Below, one piece after another: positions 10,301 to 19,147 of a stretch of DNA of 64,000 nucleotides; within the stretch, counting starts at the first letter, position 1; every line of letters starts with the position of its first letter. The notes under the pieces were generated by a model. The model worked only from the letters and a program-made list of their open reading frames with translations. It was not told the DNA's origin and made no database searches. The translations under genes and the position numbers were made by a program. This DNA is from Rhynchopus euleeides (Eukaryota > Euglenozoa > Diplonemea > Diplonemida > Diplonemidae), in assembly GCA_963210315.1 (NCBI GenBank), contig OY723242.1:2294001-2358000 (forward strand), in the 5' to 3' direction.

Positions 10301-13300
10301 GTGAATCTGCCCGGGACCCCAGAGGAGCGCATGGCGCAGCTGGTGGCGGAGAGGAAGAGGCGGCTGAGGCGCGTGGGGTTCTACAGCCCGGGCACCGTGG
10401 GGAATCTGATGTTCCGCGTGGCGAAGCATAAGATGTTCAACCTGTTCATCATCCTGGTGACGGTGATCAACATCTGCGCCCTCGCGATGGACCACTATAA
10501 AATAAGCGACACGTGGCTTGCGACTATCAACGTCATCAACTTCGTCAGCGTGTGCATTTTTCTGGTGGAGGCGGTGCTCAAGCTGGTCGGGATGACCCCC
10601 ACGATCTACTTCTCAGACAACTACAACATATTCGACTTCATCCTGGTGCTGGTGTCCATCCCAGAGCTGGTCAACCCCCAGCCAGAAGAGGGCTGGGGCG
10701 GGGGGGGCCTCAGCGCACTGCGGGGGTTCCGCCTGGCGAGGGTGTTCCGCCTTGCGAAGAAGTGGCACGGCCTCAACAGGGTGCTCTCGCAGATCACAGC
10801 CGCGTTTGTCGACGTGGGGTACCTCAGCATTATTGTGATGATCTTTTTGTTCTGCTTCAGCGTGATGGGTGTGCGGCAGTTCCACTGCACGGAGGAGGGC
10901 GAGCGGTGCTACTTCGAAAACATTGGATCCTCCTCGCTCACGGTGTTCATCGTCCTCACCGGGGAGAACTGGGCAACCATGATGCAGGAGACCCTCGAGA
11001 GGAACAACTGGGTGGCGATCGCCTACTTCGTTTGCCTCTTTCTCTTCGGGAACTACATCCTGCTCAACCTGCTGATCGCTATCCTTATCGACAGCTTCCA
11101 GCCTGCCGACGGAGAGGACGAGGACCTCCCGACATGGGGCTGCTCCGACTGCTGCATCAAGGCAGTCAAGAAGAACAACGACATCGCCGATGCCGAGGCG
11201 TCGGGCGGTGCGGGGTCCGGGGGGTCCCACGAGCCCATTCATGAGGACGCCACCGACACATCCCCCAACTCGGAGGGGAATGCGGAGCTGTCCGCGGGGA
11301 TGATCCGTGTGGTGGAGGGGGGCACCACGCCTGACGATGGGGATGAGTCCTCCACGCAGAAGCACGATGTGATGATACCGATCCCGGAGCTGCACGTCAC
11401 GGCTGCCCCGCAGGACGACACGATGGATGACGGGACACTCTCTGACTCCCGGGGGGGTCTGACGGGGCGTGAGGTAACCGCATCGGGGTTCAACATTGTT
11501 ATCGATCAGCCCTGCGGCGGCGGCGGCGGTCTGGACGAGCACTTCCGGCTTGAGATCGAGAGTGCCACGACAGATGTGTCGGACGACAGGTCTGCCCGCG
11601 GTGGGAAGGGGCGGCACTCCATCCAGTCGATCCCCTCCAACTCGTCCTTCCGCTCCGATGGGACAGGCGCCTCGACGAACCTCTTCTCCGCTTCAACCCA
11701 GCCCCTCACGCCGGAGGAGAAGAAGGCGGAGTTCAAAGAGGTGAACGGGTTTCTCTCCGACAGGCGGTCTATGGAGAAGAGGGAAAGCCCTGCCTTTATG
11801 GACAGCTCCAGCTCGATGGCGTCGTTTCGGAAGCCGATGTCACCCGCGTCGCCCCGGAGGCTGTCGACGTGGAGTGCGGCGGGGTCGCTGCGGTCTGCTG
11901 TGATGACGCGGAAGGCGAAGGCCATCGGGGGGAGGTCCTCGTTGTACCCCAACTGCGAGATTGCGGCGTCGAAGGGTATCGCGGAGATCCCTCAGCAGGA
12001 CTTCCATTCTCTGAAGTTTGCGAAGTTTTCGAATCAGCCGAATAAGTACGACGACTTCCTGAAGGAGTACGACGCCTCCCCGGGTGTGCAGGGCAGCTGC
12101 GTGCCTGACAGGGTGCAGAAGCTTGCCTACAGCATCGTGTCGTGGGAGCACTTCGAGAAGGTCGTGATGGCGATCATCGGGATCAACATCGTATTCATCT
12201 CCATCGACTGCCCGTGGATCGAGGACAACCGGCCCAGCCTCTACGAGGTGCTCCGTGTCGGCGACTATGTGTTTGTCTCGCTGTTCAGCATCGAGATGAT
12301 CACCAAGATCCTCGCCTGGGGCTTCCTCGGGTTCTTCCTCGACAAGTGGAATGTGATGGACGCGGTGGTGGTCATCACGTCTGTGATAGGCCTTTTCGTC
12401 ACACCCCTCCGCAGCTTCAGGTCGCTCCGCGTGCTGCGCCTGGTCACCGCTGGCAGCGCGGAGATGAAGGTTGTGCTGCAGTCGGTGCTTGCGGCAATGC
12501 CTGCCATACAGCACGTCATCTTCGTCTCCACCATGGTCTGGTTCATCTTCGCCGTGGTTGGCGTGTCGCTCTTCAAGGGTGCGCTGTACCAATGCACGAA
12601 CCCCAACATCACACGGGAGGTGGACTGCAATGGCTTCTTCTACAGGGAAGAAGAGGAGGCGTTTGGGGTGAGCTACCAGCTCAGCGTGGCTCGGTGGCAG
12701 CAGACTTACTTCAACTTCGACGACGTGTTCGAGTCGATGTTCTCGCTGTTCCAGATCTCCGTGGGGGAGGGGTGGCGTGACATGCTCTACCGCACCATGG
12801 ATGCGCCGGGCCCCGGGAAGGGCCCGCAGTTCAACTCCAACTGGCTCGCCGCGTCGCTTTTCTACGTTGCGTTCATCGTGCTGGGTCAGTTCTTCTTCCT
12901 CAACCTATTCATCGGCGTCCTCATCCAGAGCTTCGCCATCGTCAAGGCGAAGTGCGGCGGGCGCAGCGCCCTGATGACCGAATCTCAGAAGAACTGGCTT
13001 CAGGCGCAGCGCGTCCTCCTCTACAGCAGCATCACCGAAGGGCTCTACCCAGAGCCAGCCTATGTGTCGCGGTGGTGGGTTCTCCGTTGGGTGCACTTCA
13101 TCGCCTGCAGCAAGCTGTTTGAGGCGGGGACGACCTTCCTCATCGTGCTCAACAGCATCATCCTGGCCGTGCAGCACTACGGGCAGGGCAGCGGTGTGGA
13201 GCAGTTCCTCTACATATCCAACTGGGTGTTCGTGATTCTGTTCACCATCGAGGCTGTGATCAAGATGACCGCCTTCTCTGTTTACTACTTCTCCGACGGG

Positions 13301-16030
13301 TGGAACAGATTCGACTTCCTCATCGTGCTCCTCTCGTGGGTCAGCGTGGCCAGCTCATCCCCCTCAACAAACGGCTTCCGCGTGCTGCGCGTGGGGCGCA
13401 TGCTGCGCCTGCTTGGGAGGGCCGACGGGCTGAAAACCATCGTCGGCACGATGATGTCCGCCCTCCCGTCCCTGATGAACATCGCCGTGCTGCTGCTGGT
13501 CATCTTCTTCATCTTTGGGGTGTTCGGGGTGGACCTCTTCGGGCGGATCCCCACTTCGGAGGAGATCAACAAATTCTCCAACTTCGAGAACCTCTACCAC
13601 GCCCTGGTCACGCTATACCAGGTGTCGACGACGGAGACGTGGCCCGACATCATGCGCGGCACCGTGAAGAAGGGGGACTGCACATCGGACAACGCGACAG
13701 CGATCAACGCGCTGGATGGCATCGTCCCCAACTGCGACGGCGTGTCGGAGGGTGTCGCCCGGGCCTACTTCGTGCTGTTCCTCCTGCTCGGGTCCTTCAT
13801 CTTTCTCAACCTGTTCATCTATGTCCTGATCGAGCACTTCGAGGAGGAGAAGCGGGCACGCGACTTCCGCACCAAGACACGCGACCTGGAGGCCTTCGAC
13901 GTGCTGAAGCGGGAGTGGGTGCAGGAGGACCCAGGCTGCACAGGCTTTGTCTCCGCGATGCAATTCATTCAACTTCTACAACGCCTACCCGAGCCGTTGT
14001 GGCTGTCCTCGCCCTTCAGCATGGGGGCTATTATGGGGGTGGGGAGGTCGAGCGACTTCCTCTGCACGCAGAAGCAGCTGCGCTCGATGCTGATCCCTCT
14101 CGACAAGCATATGAGGGTGCGGTATCAGGATGTCATCAAGACGCTGAGTCTCAAGGTGTTTGGCATCAACATCCGGCAGGCCATCGAGTCGCACTTCGGG
14201 GGGAACCGGCACTTCAACCCGGAGTATTGGAACATCCATCACTACCACGCCGTGCAGTACGTCACCATGAAGTGGTGCATCTACCGGGATTCGAAGAAGT
14301 ACTCTGAATACCTCGACACCCAGGCGTGCCCTATGCGGGCAGGGCTGCGGAGGGTGCGGCAGGCCCTGTTAGACTTCCGTGCGAGCCGCAAGAAGCATGA
14401 GCAGCAAAGGAGAGACTTTGTCGTGGCGCGCGTGCAGGAGGGCGAGGAAGGTGACCTCTTTGACATCACGAAGCCTGAGTCGATCACCATCATCCTTCTC
14501 GGCGGGGTATACAACGGCGAGCTCCAGAAGGGACGCCAGCACGGGAGAGGTACCCTTGTCTACAGCAGCAACGGGGGGTATTACCGTGGAGAGTGGGTCG
14601 ACGGCCTCCGCCATGGGCACGGCGTGGAGAACCGGAACAATGTGATGATCCACAAGGGGCACTGGGTGAAGAACGTCCTCTCTGGGCCCGGCTTCTTCGC
14701 AAACAGCGACGGCGGGTATGTCTATGAAGGCATGTTTGTGGAGGGGGTCCCCAAAGGGCACGGCACCCTGAGCTACCACAACGGGGTCTCCGTGGAGGGG
14801 AACTTCGACGGGTCATACAGCCCGGCGGGGGAGGCCACCATCCAGCTCCCGGGGGGCGCCATGTCGGGGGTGTTTGAGAGGCACGGCGGGGACACCCTGT
14901 CGTACATTATGGAGGCGGGGGAGCGGAACGAGAGTGGCGTTCCGACGGGGCATATCAAATGCCTGATGTGCAACGGGGACAGGTGCCAGGTGACCACCTC
15001 CGATGGGAGCATCACGGGGGACGGGGAGATGGTGGTCAACTCCATTTCGCCGCAGGAGATCTGGAAGGGCGTTTTCCACCACGGCACGCTGGTGACTGGG
15101 AGGAAGACCATCATGGGGTCGAGCATCTTGCAGATGGGGATGTACAACGAGCTCTCGGGGCGCATACTGGAGGGGACCATTGAACTCCACGACGCGCGGG
15201 CGAAAATCACCGGAAAATACATTATGGACATCGAAGGGGATCTCGATGTCCTTCTCATGCCTGATGAGGAGCACGAGGCAATCGTCTACCGCGACAAAGA
15301 CCTTCGCGAGGAGGTCGCCTCCTGGCGTGGCCCCTTCGAGGGGTGGCTGCTGAACGGGACAGGCACCGCCGTGTCGCAGGGCATCGTGTGGACCGGCACC
15401 TTTCAAGACGGAGGCCTGCGCGGGTTCTCCAAGATACTGTACCCCTCGGGGGTGGAGTGCCACGGGCATTTCGTGGAGAGCATCGCCAACGGCTGGGCTA
15501 AGGTGACATACCCGTCGCTGCCGCAATACTCGGAGGAAGACCCTGCGCTGTATCGGAGGGCCAGCCGCACGCCTTACGTCCTCCCTGCTGGCGACACAGG
15601 TATTGTCGGGAGCGTGGCACCCCCGCTGCGCTACGGCCAGCAGGGCGACCGCCCTCCACCCTGTTCCGAGTTCCAAGCGGAGCCCAACGGGGAAGAGGGT
15701 GTCCTGTTCGGAATCCGCCTCCCGACCTTCTTCGTGCGCCCCCCAGCCAACCCTCTCATCGGAGTCTTCCACGGCGGGATGCTGTGGAACGGGCCCTCGG
15801 TGGACGGGAATGTGCCGCACGGTGTCGGAACTGCCTACCTCCAGTCGGGGCTGTTCTTCACAGGCGCAGCGCATGCGGGGAAGATGCACCAAGGCGATGT
15901 GTACTACCCAGACGGCAGGAAGCTGGTTGGGAGGATCAAGGTATGTGTCGTGCGTGTGGCCCCTCCCAGAGGCAGAGGCAGTGGTGATCACACAAGGTGC
16001 AGGCGCTCGGTGTGCTCCACACTCATATAA
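7367..16030 (+). CDS. Four-domain voltage-gated Ca2+-type channel with C-terminal MORN repeats
   Basis: One 2887-codon frame. After a novel ~260-residue N-terminus come four six-helix domains (about residues 262-581, 1011-1244, 1593-1855, 1915-2160). S4 helices have spaced arginines (LLRCLRPLRTLNRVREL, GFRLARVFRLAKK, LRSFRSLRVLRL, FRVLRVGRMLRLLGR). Pore signatures are SLDDW, TGENW, VGEGW and TTETW, which place D535, E1200, E1801 and E2090 at the filter. This is close to the EEEE of calcium channels and unlike DEKA sodium channels. An EF-hand/pre-IQ-like segment (FDVLKREWVQEDPGCTGFV) follows domain IV. From about residue 2379 MORN motifs appear (YNGELQKGRQHGRGTL, YYRGEWVDGLRHGHG, YEGMFVEGVPKGHG) and degenerate copies run to the end. 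MORN repeats usually mediate membrane or scaffold contact. Linkers I-II and II-III are Ser/Gly-rich. The last ~30 codons may be intron read-through, because GTATGT follows a MORN unit at 15941. Confidence 0.93.
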   Translation: MVDPNDSPEDGLGQTVVKEATTLNDITSDEVLFSVGGLSDGYDESEGIFTVAEAIARVLGDPKLLGFCYKGKKGDGGTFRCLFKYYGAGPNTDPEWGRYCREDFFGDWSCIDLVNGMRGKEFRSYRLSIHQEGLVAIFNNPLEPQQQMIAWKGEGVPPIGKSVVGMLQEAPDADGPCWLPCTIHAKSANQLVLRSSDGTESNFRREYNPPLSRYRLNEVKRTIAHEALGETTREMTAEETEYPYNVMDSICYVMHPRSTVRIKVLRIVDNVWFDRFVLAIIMLNACALVLDDSLIGDIEWLRQLTTVSEIVFQIIFTIEMVLKIIALGFCMHPGSYLQTFPAPFWNRLDFVIVISGYIGLAAGSGNVPAVALLRCLRPLRTLNRVRELRQLTSTLSTALPLAIDIFLLFFLLMWVFSILGIQLFSGEFHRRCYIEPDTWTLDNATYYDPITDEALLFNMIPNMSKGYDLSPGVTSRRWLIYNDTDQCGGGRSCCDNEVTLPQECAIDESYFSKSVLTFDNIFTSLLLTFKLMSLDDWPDDMKVAQDAVGHHAWIYFFFCTLLGNVFAVNLILAVLSAVYSHERENRKIDTVKPIITKLDPATFMGAVAAHPILVVGVPFMVVEEQASPDYFFEEEEEAEDWGDVLNFPTTEGKPKDNDEGRVLRTASSTTHATPEVSPLSAPRPPGYVRNSPYGHANERRRRRRRITLRKSGEGSHEQPYGSRGSSSFTASSPSPLPSPRSVRSSGSPLPSPRSVRSSPASPALQVPYLHVAGLNGTLVGSGDGSGGNGASSDTPKMAASPFNESSQSLKSLGDTRMDRRMQDSRLLNVSSASFGKFAKRTLPTVPISDAISQGTASDSDSGDSGVSRRTCGSAASRSTMASNRRRSMSQRSAALLRSKESIRLDHSLKAEVLVRQASDLLSASGNTLHPSASNSTTLPSPKQGPVSALDIEPVSEHEVALQILRAEAGQGATSGDGPVNLPGTPEERMAQLVAERKRRLRRVGFYSPGTVGNLMFRVAKHKMFNLFIILVTVINICALAMDHYKISDTWLATINVINFVSVCIFLVEAVLKLVGMTPTIYFSDNYNIFDFILVLVSIPELVNPQPEEGWGGGGLSALRGFRLARVFRLAKKWHGLNRVLSQITAAFVDVGYLSIIVMIFLFCFSVMGVRQFHCTEEGERCYFENIGSSSLTVFIVLTGENWATMMQETLERNNWVAIAYFVCLFLFGNYILLNLLIAILIDSFQPADGEDEDLPTWGCSDCCIKAVKKNNDIADAEASGGAGSGGSHEPIHEDATDTSPNSEGNAELSAGMIRVVEGGTTPDDGDESSTQKHDVMIPIPELHVTAAPQDDTMDDGTLSDSRGGLTGREVTASGFNIVIDQPCGGGGGLDEHFRLEIESATTDVSDDRSARGGKGRHSIQSIPSNSSFRSDGTGASTNLFSASTQPLTPEEKKAEFKEVNGFLSDRRSMEKRESPAFMDSSSSMASFRKPMSPASPRRLSTWSAAGSLRSAVMTRKAKAIGGRSSLYPNCEIAASKGIAEIPQQDFHSLKFAKFSNQPNKYDDFLKEYDASPGVQGSCVPDRVQKLAYSIVSWEHFEKVVMAIIGINIVFISIDCPWIEDNRPSLYEVLRVGDYVFVSLFSIEMITKILAWGFLGFFLDKWNVMDAVVVITSVIGLFVTPLRSFRSLRVLRLVTAGSAEMKVVLQSVLAAMPAIQHVIFVSTMVWFIFAVVGVSLFKGALYQCTNPNITREVDCNGFFYREEEEAFGVSYQLSVARWQQTYFNFDDVFESMFSLFQISVGEGWRDMLYRTMDAPGPGKGPQFNSNWLAASLFYVAFIVLGQFFFLNLFIGVLIQSFAIVKAKCGGRSALMTESQKNWLQAQRVLLYSSITEGLYPEPAYVSRWWVLRWVHFIACSKLFEAGTTFLIVLNSIILAVQHYGQGSGVEQFLYISNWVFVILFTIEAVIKMTAFSVYYFSDGWNRFDFLIVLLSWVSVASSSPSTNGFRVLRVGRMLRLLGRADGLKTIVGTMMSALPSLMNIAVLLLVIFFIFGVFGVDLFGRIPTSEEINKFSNFENLYHALVTLYQVSTTETWPDIMRGTVKKGDCTSDNATAINALDGIVPNCDGVSEGVARAYFVLFLLLGSFIFLNLFIYVLIEHFEEEKRARDFRTKTRDLEAFDVLKREWVQEDPGCTGFVSAMQFIQLLQRLPEPLWLSSPFSMGAIMGVGRSSDFLCTQKQLRSMLIPLDKHMRVRYQDVIKTLSLKVFGINIRQAIESHFGGNRHFNPEYWNIHHYHAVQYVTMKWCIYRDSKKYSEYLDTQACPMRAGLRRVRQALLDFRASRKKHEQQRRDFVVARVQEGEEGDLFDITKPESITIILLGGVYNGELQKGRQHGRGTLVYSSNGGYYRGEWVDGLRHGHGVENRNNVMIHKGHWVKNVLSGPGFFANSDGGYVYEGMFVEGVPKGHGTLSYHNGVSVEGNFDGSYSPAGEATIQLPGGAMSGVFERHGGDTLSYIMEAGERNESGVPTGHIKCLMCNGDRCQVTTSDGSITGDGEMVVNSISPQEIWKGVFHHGTLVTGRKTIMGSSILQMGMYNELSGRILEGTIELHDARAKITGKYIMDIEGDLDVLLMPDEEHEAIVYRDKDLREEVASWRGPFEGWLLNGTGTAVSQGIVWTGTFQDGGLRGFSKILYPSGVECHGHFVESIANGWAKVTYPSLPQYSEEDPALYRRASRTPYVLPAGDTGIVGSVAPPLRYGQQGDRPPPCSEFQAEPNGEEGVLFGIRLPTFFVRPPANPLIGVFHGGMLWNGPSVDGNVPHGVGTAYLQSGLFFTGAAHAGKMHQGDVYYPDGRKLVGRIKVCVVRVAPPRGRGSGDHTRCRRSVCSTLI
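15941..16002 (+). other. Candidate intron at the end of the channel ORF
   Basis: The sequence ATCAAG|GTATGTG at 15941 matches a 5' splice consensus, and GGTGCAG ends at 16002. MORN-like sequence (YYPDGRKLVGRIK) stops exactly at the donor, and the following codons are low-complexity. The acceptor is only one of several possible. The 3' exon is not identified. Confidence 0.3.
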
Positions 16031-17156
16031 AAGAATCACAGCGGCAGTGGGAGGGGGTGGGTGGGGGGGGGGGGGATGAATCAGCAGCTAAAGTTGTGAA
16101 CAACACTTTTGTGTAGAAGCGTCAACGCAGCAAACAAAAAGGAAATTCATCAGAGCGGTTGTAGCTGTGAAGAGGGCGCTTTCCACCACCACCACCACCT
16201 TCACACAGTTCGGGATGGTGATGGAGCACGTTGATGGGACTGAGACGCGCTTGTTGTAACCAACCTTCGTGGCTGCGGCACACCCTTCTTCCTCCGTGGG
16301 GCACGCAGAGATGAACAGGTCTCCCTGATTGAGAAGAATGCACTGTTCTTTTTTTTTTGCGTGTGTTGTGCGGCACCCGGGGATCGCATCAAGGGCAAAC
16401 GTGCGCTCTCTCTTCCCCACCCCCCACCCCACCCCACCCCCCCCCCCTCCCCCCCCCTCTCTCTCGGTGTAGCTACAAACAGAGCCACGCGTCGGTGCCT
16501 GTCAGGTGGGTGGGGGGTCGTATCGTCATCAGAATTCGCTGCCTGGATGAGGTTGCCTCCGATAAGCAAAGATACTATTTCGCAACGTTGTGTGTGGTTG
16601 TGTTCGCGGCATGCGCAGGGCGTTATTGTTTTGTGTGTGCCCCCCCCCTCCCCCCCCCCCCTCCCCCCCCCGCGGAAAAAAGCTTTGCGCCTGCAAAACC
16701 AGTAGAAGGAGGGAAGAAACCGGTATTCGTCGATCGCGACAACACCCCCTGTCGGGGTGGAGGGAGACAATCCGGAGTGCCACAATACGTTATCAGGGGC
16801 AGGGCGCTCTCTCGCCCCTCTCTCCACGGCCCACCCGAAAAAGCCCCCCCCCCAAAAGTATCCAAGAAGAACAAAAACAGCAAAAGACCCAATGCGTGTG
16901 AGGAGTGCAGGGCATCTCTATGTGTATGTATCTCCCCCCCCCCCTTATCAAAGCTGCAAGCCTTCTACTCCACTCTCCGCTGAACCGTGCAAAAAAAATC
17001 CGAGCTCCCTTCCCCTTCCCCTCCCCCCTCCAGGGGGCTCGGCCTCTGTGTGCAGATCATGCAGATACCCTCGCCAGGGAGCGCAGGGAGATTCGCGTGT
17101 TGGGGGCCGTCGCTCCACAGTGCAGTATTGATATTGGGGATCTGAAAAGGGGTCTT
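16031..17156. other. Intergenic, homopolymer-rich, no gene seen
   Basis: Long C, G and CT-rich runs dominate. A fragment at about 16109-16180 (GTGTAGAAGCGTCAA, AGAGCGGTTG) resembles the repeat at 36112-36242. Open frames here are proline/glycine-rich artefacts. Confidence 0.5.
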
Positions 17157-17251
17157 GGGGGGCCCTCGCTGCCAGCCACAGCTCGTCACAGCAGCATGGG
17201 CCGTGGATCACTTGTTCTCACTGAGTCACACCTGGTAGCGAGGGCCCCCCC
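17157..17251. mobile_element. GGGGGCC mini-element (95 bp), CTT target duplication
   Basis: Termini GGGGGGCCCTCGCTGCCAG and CTGGTAGCGAGGGCCCCCC form an inverted repeat. It is flanked by CTT at 17154-17156 and 17252-17254. It belongs to the same family as the elements at 42175, 42320, 42465 and 60867. Confidence 0.7.
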
Positions 17252-17410
17252 CTTCGCTACAAAAGGGATGCCGGAGAGAGAGGGCAGAGGGTGGAAGGGG
17301 GGCGGGGGGTGGCATTCTTTGTGGTGCAGTTTGAACGATTGAACGATTCTTTTTTGCCGTGTTTTCCGTAGCGCCCCCCCCCCCCCCAGTTTGCCTCCCT
17401 CTGGTTTATG

Positions 17411-18041
<631 letters not shown>

Positions 18042-19064
18042 CACGGTGGGATCTTGTAAATTTTACATGTATAACTACAAGTATATACATGTATTATACA
18101 TGTATAATACTTGCATGTCAACTATTATACATGTAAAATACATGTATATGCCTGAAATATACATGTAAAATACATGTATATCAAGTAAAAATACAAGTAT
18201 AATACTTGCATGTCAACTATTATACATGTATTTTTACTTGATATACATGTATTTTACATGTATACCGTATACGTAAATATTATGGAACGTAAATATTATG
18301 GAACGGGCCCATTTTTGGCCGGTCCGTTCCATAATATTTACGTTCCATAATATTTACAGGGCCAGTTGGGGACTCGGTGGTGAGGACGGCTTGCGTCAGG
18401 AATCGCGCGAAAAGTGCACGAGTAGGTCCCGTCAGGGACTCTGTATGCCGTCCGATCACCTGGTCCAAGTCCCCGAGTCGCAGAAAGCCCTGTAAATATT
18501 ATGGAACGAAAAAAATCTGGAACGCCAACCCACCAGCGTTCCAAAATATTTACGTTCCATAATATTTACGTTCCATAATATTTACGTATACGGTATTTCA
18601 GGCATTTACATGTATTTTACATGTATAATACTTGTCATGCAAGTATTATACATGTAAAATACTTGCATGACAAGTAAAATACATGTATAATACTTGCATG
18701 ACAAGTAAAATACTTGCATGCAAGTAAAATACATGTATTTTACTTACATGCAAGTATTTTACTTGTCATGCAAGTATTTTACATGTATAATACTTGCATG
18801 ACAAGTATTATACATGTAAAATACATGTAAATGCCTGAAATATACATGTAAAATACATGTATATCAAGTAAAAATACATGTATAATAGTTGACATGCAAG
18901 TATTATACATGTATTTTTACTTGATATACATGTATTTTACATGTATATTTCAGGCATATACATGTATTATACATGTATAATAGTTGACATGCAAGTATTA
19001 TACATGTATAATACATGTATTATACTTGTAGTTATACATGTAAAATTTACAAGATCCCACCGTG
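18042..19064. mobile_element. AT-rich nested palindrome / foldback element (1.02 kb)
   Basis: Outer ends are CACGGTGGGATCTTGTAAAT and the exact complement ending GATCCCACCGTG. Arms consist of CATGTA/CAAGTA motifs. A second palindrome (about 18262-18596) is bounded by TACCGTATACGTAAATATTA and its complement and centred on a GC-rich core at about 18360-18490. A third (about 18599-18836) is bounded by AGGCATTTACATG and its complement. No clear target duplication was found. Confidence 0.85.
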
Positions 19065-19147
19065 GAAGCTAAATGTGGAGTCCAAGTCCCGATTCAGGAT
19101 TGCACTTTTTTTCTCTTTGGGTTTTTATAGGGAGGGAATTTTTTTTT

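Noticed and set aside
10513-11244. Long alternative frames inside the channel and retrotransposon genes
   Set aside because: They overlap strong domain-bearing frames and show no motifs. High GC leaves shadow frames open.
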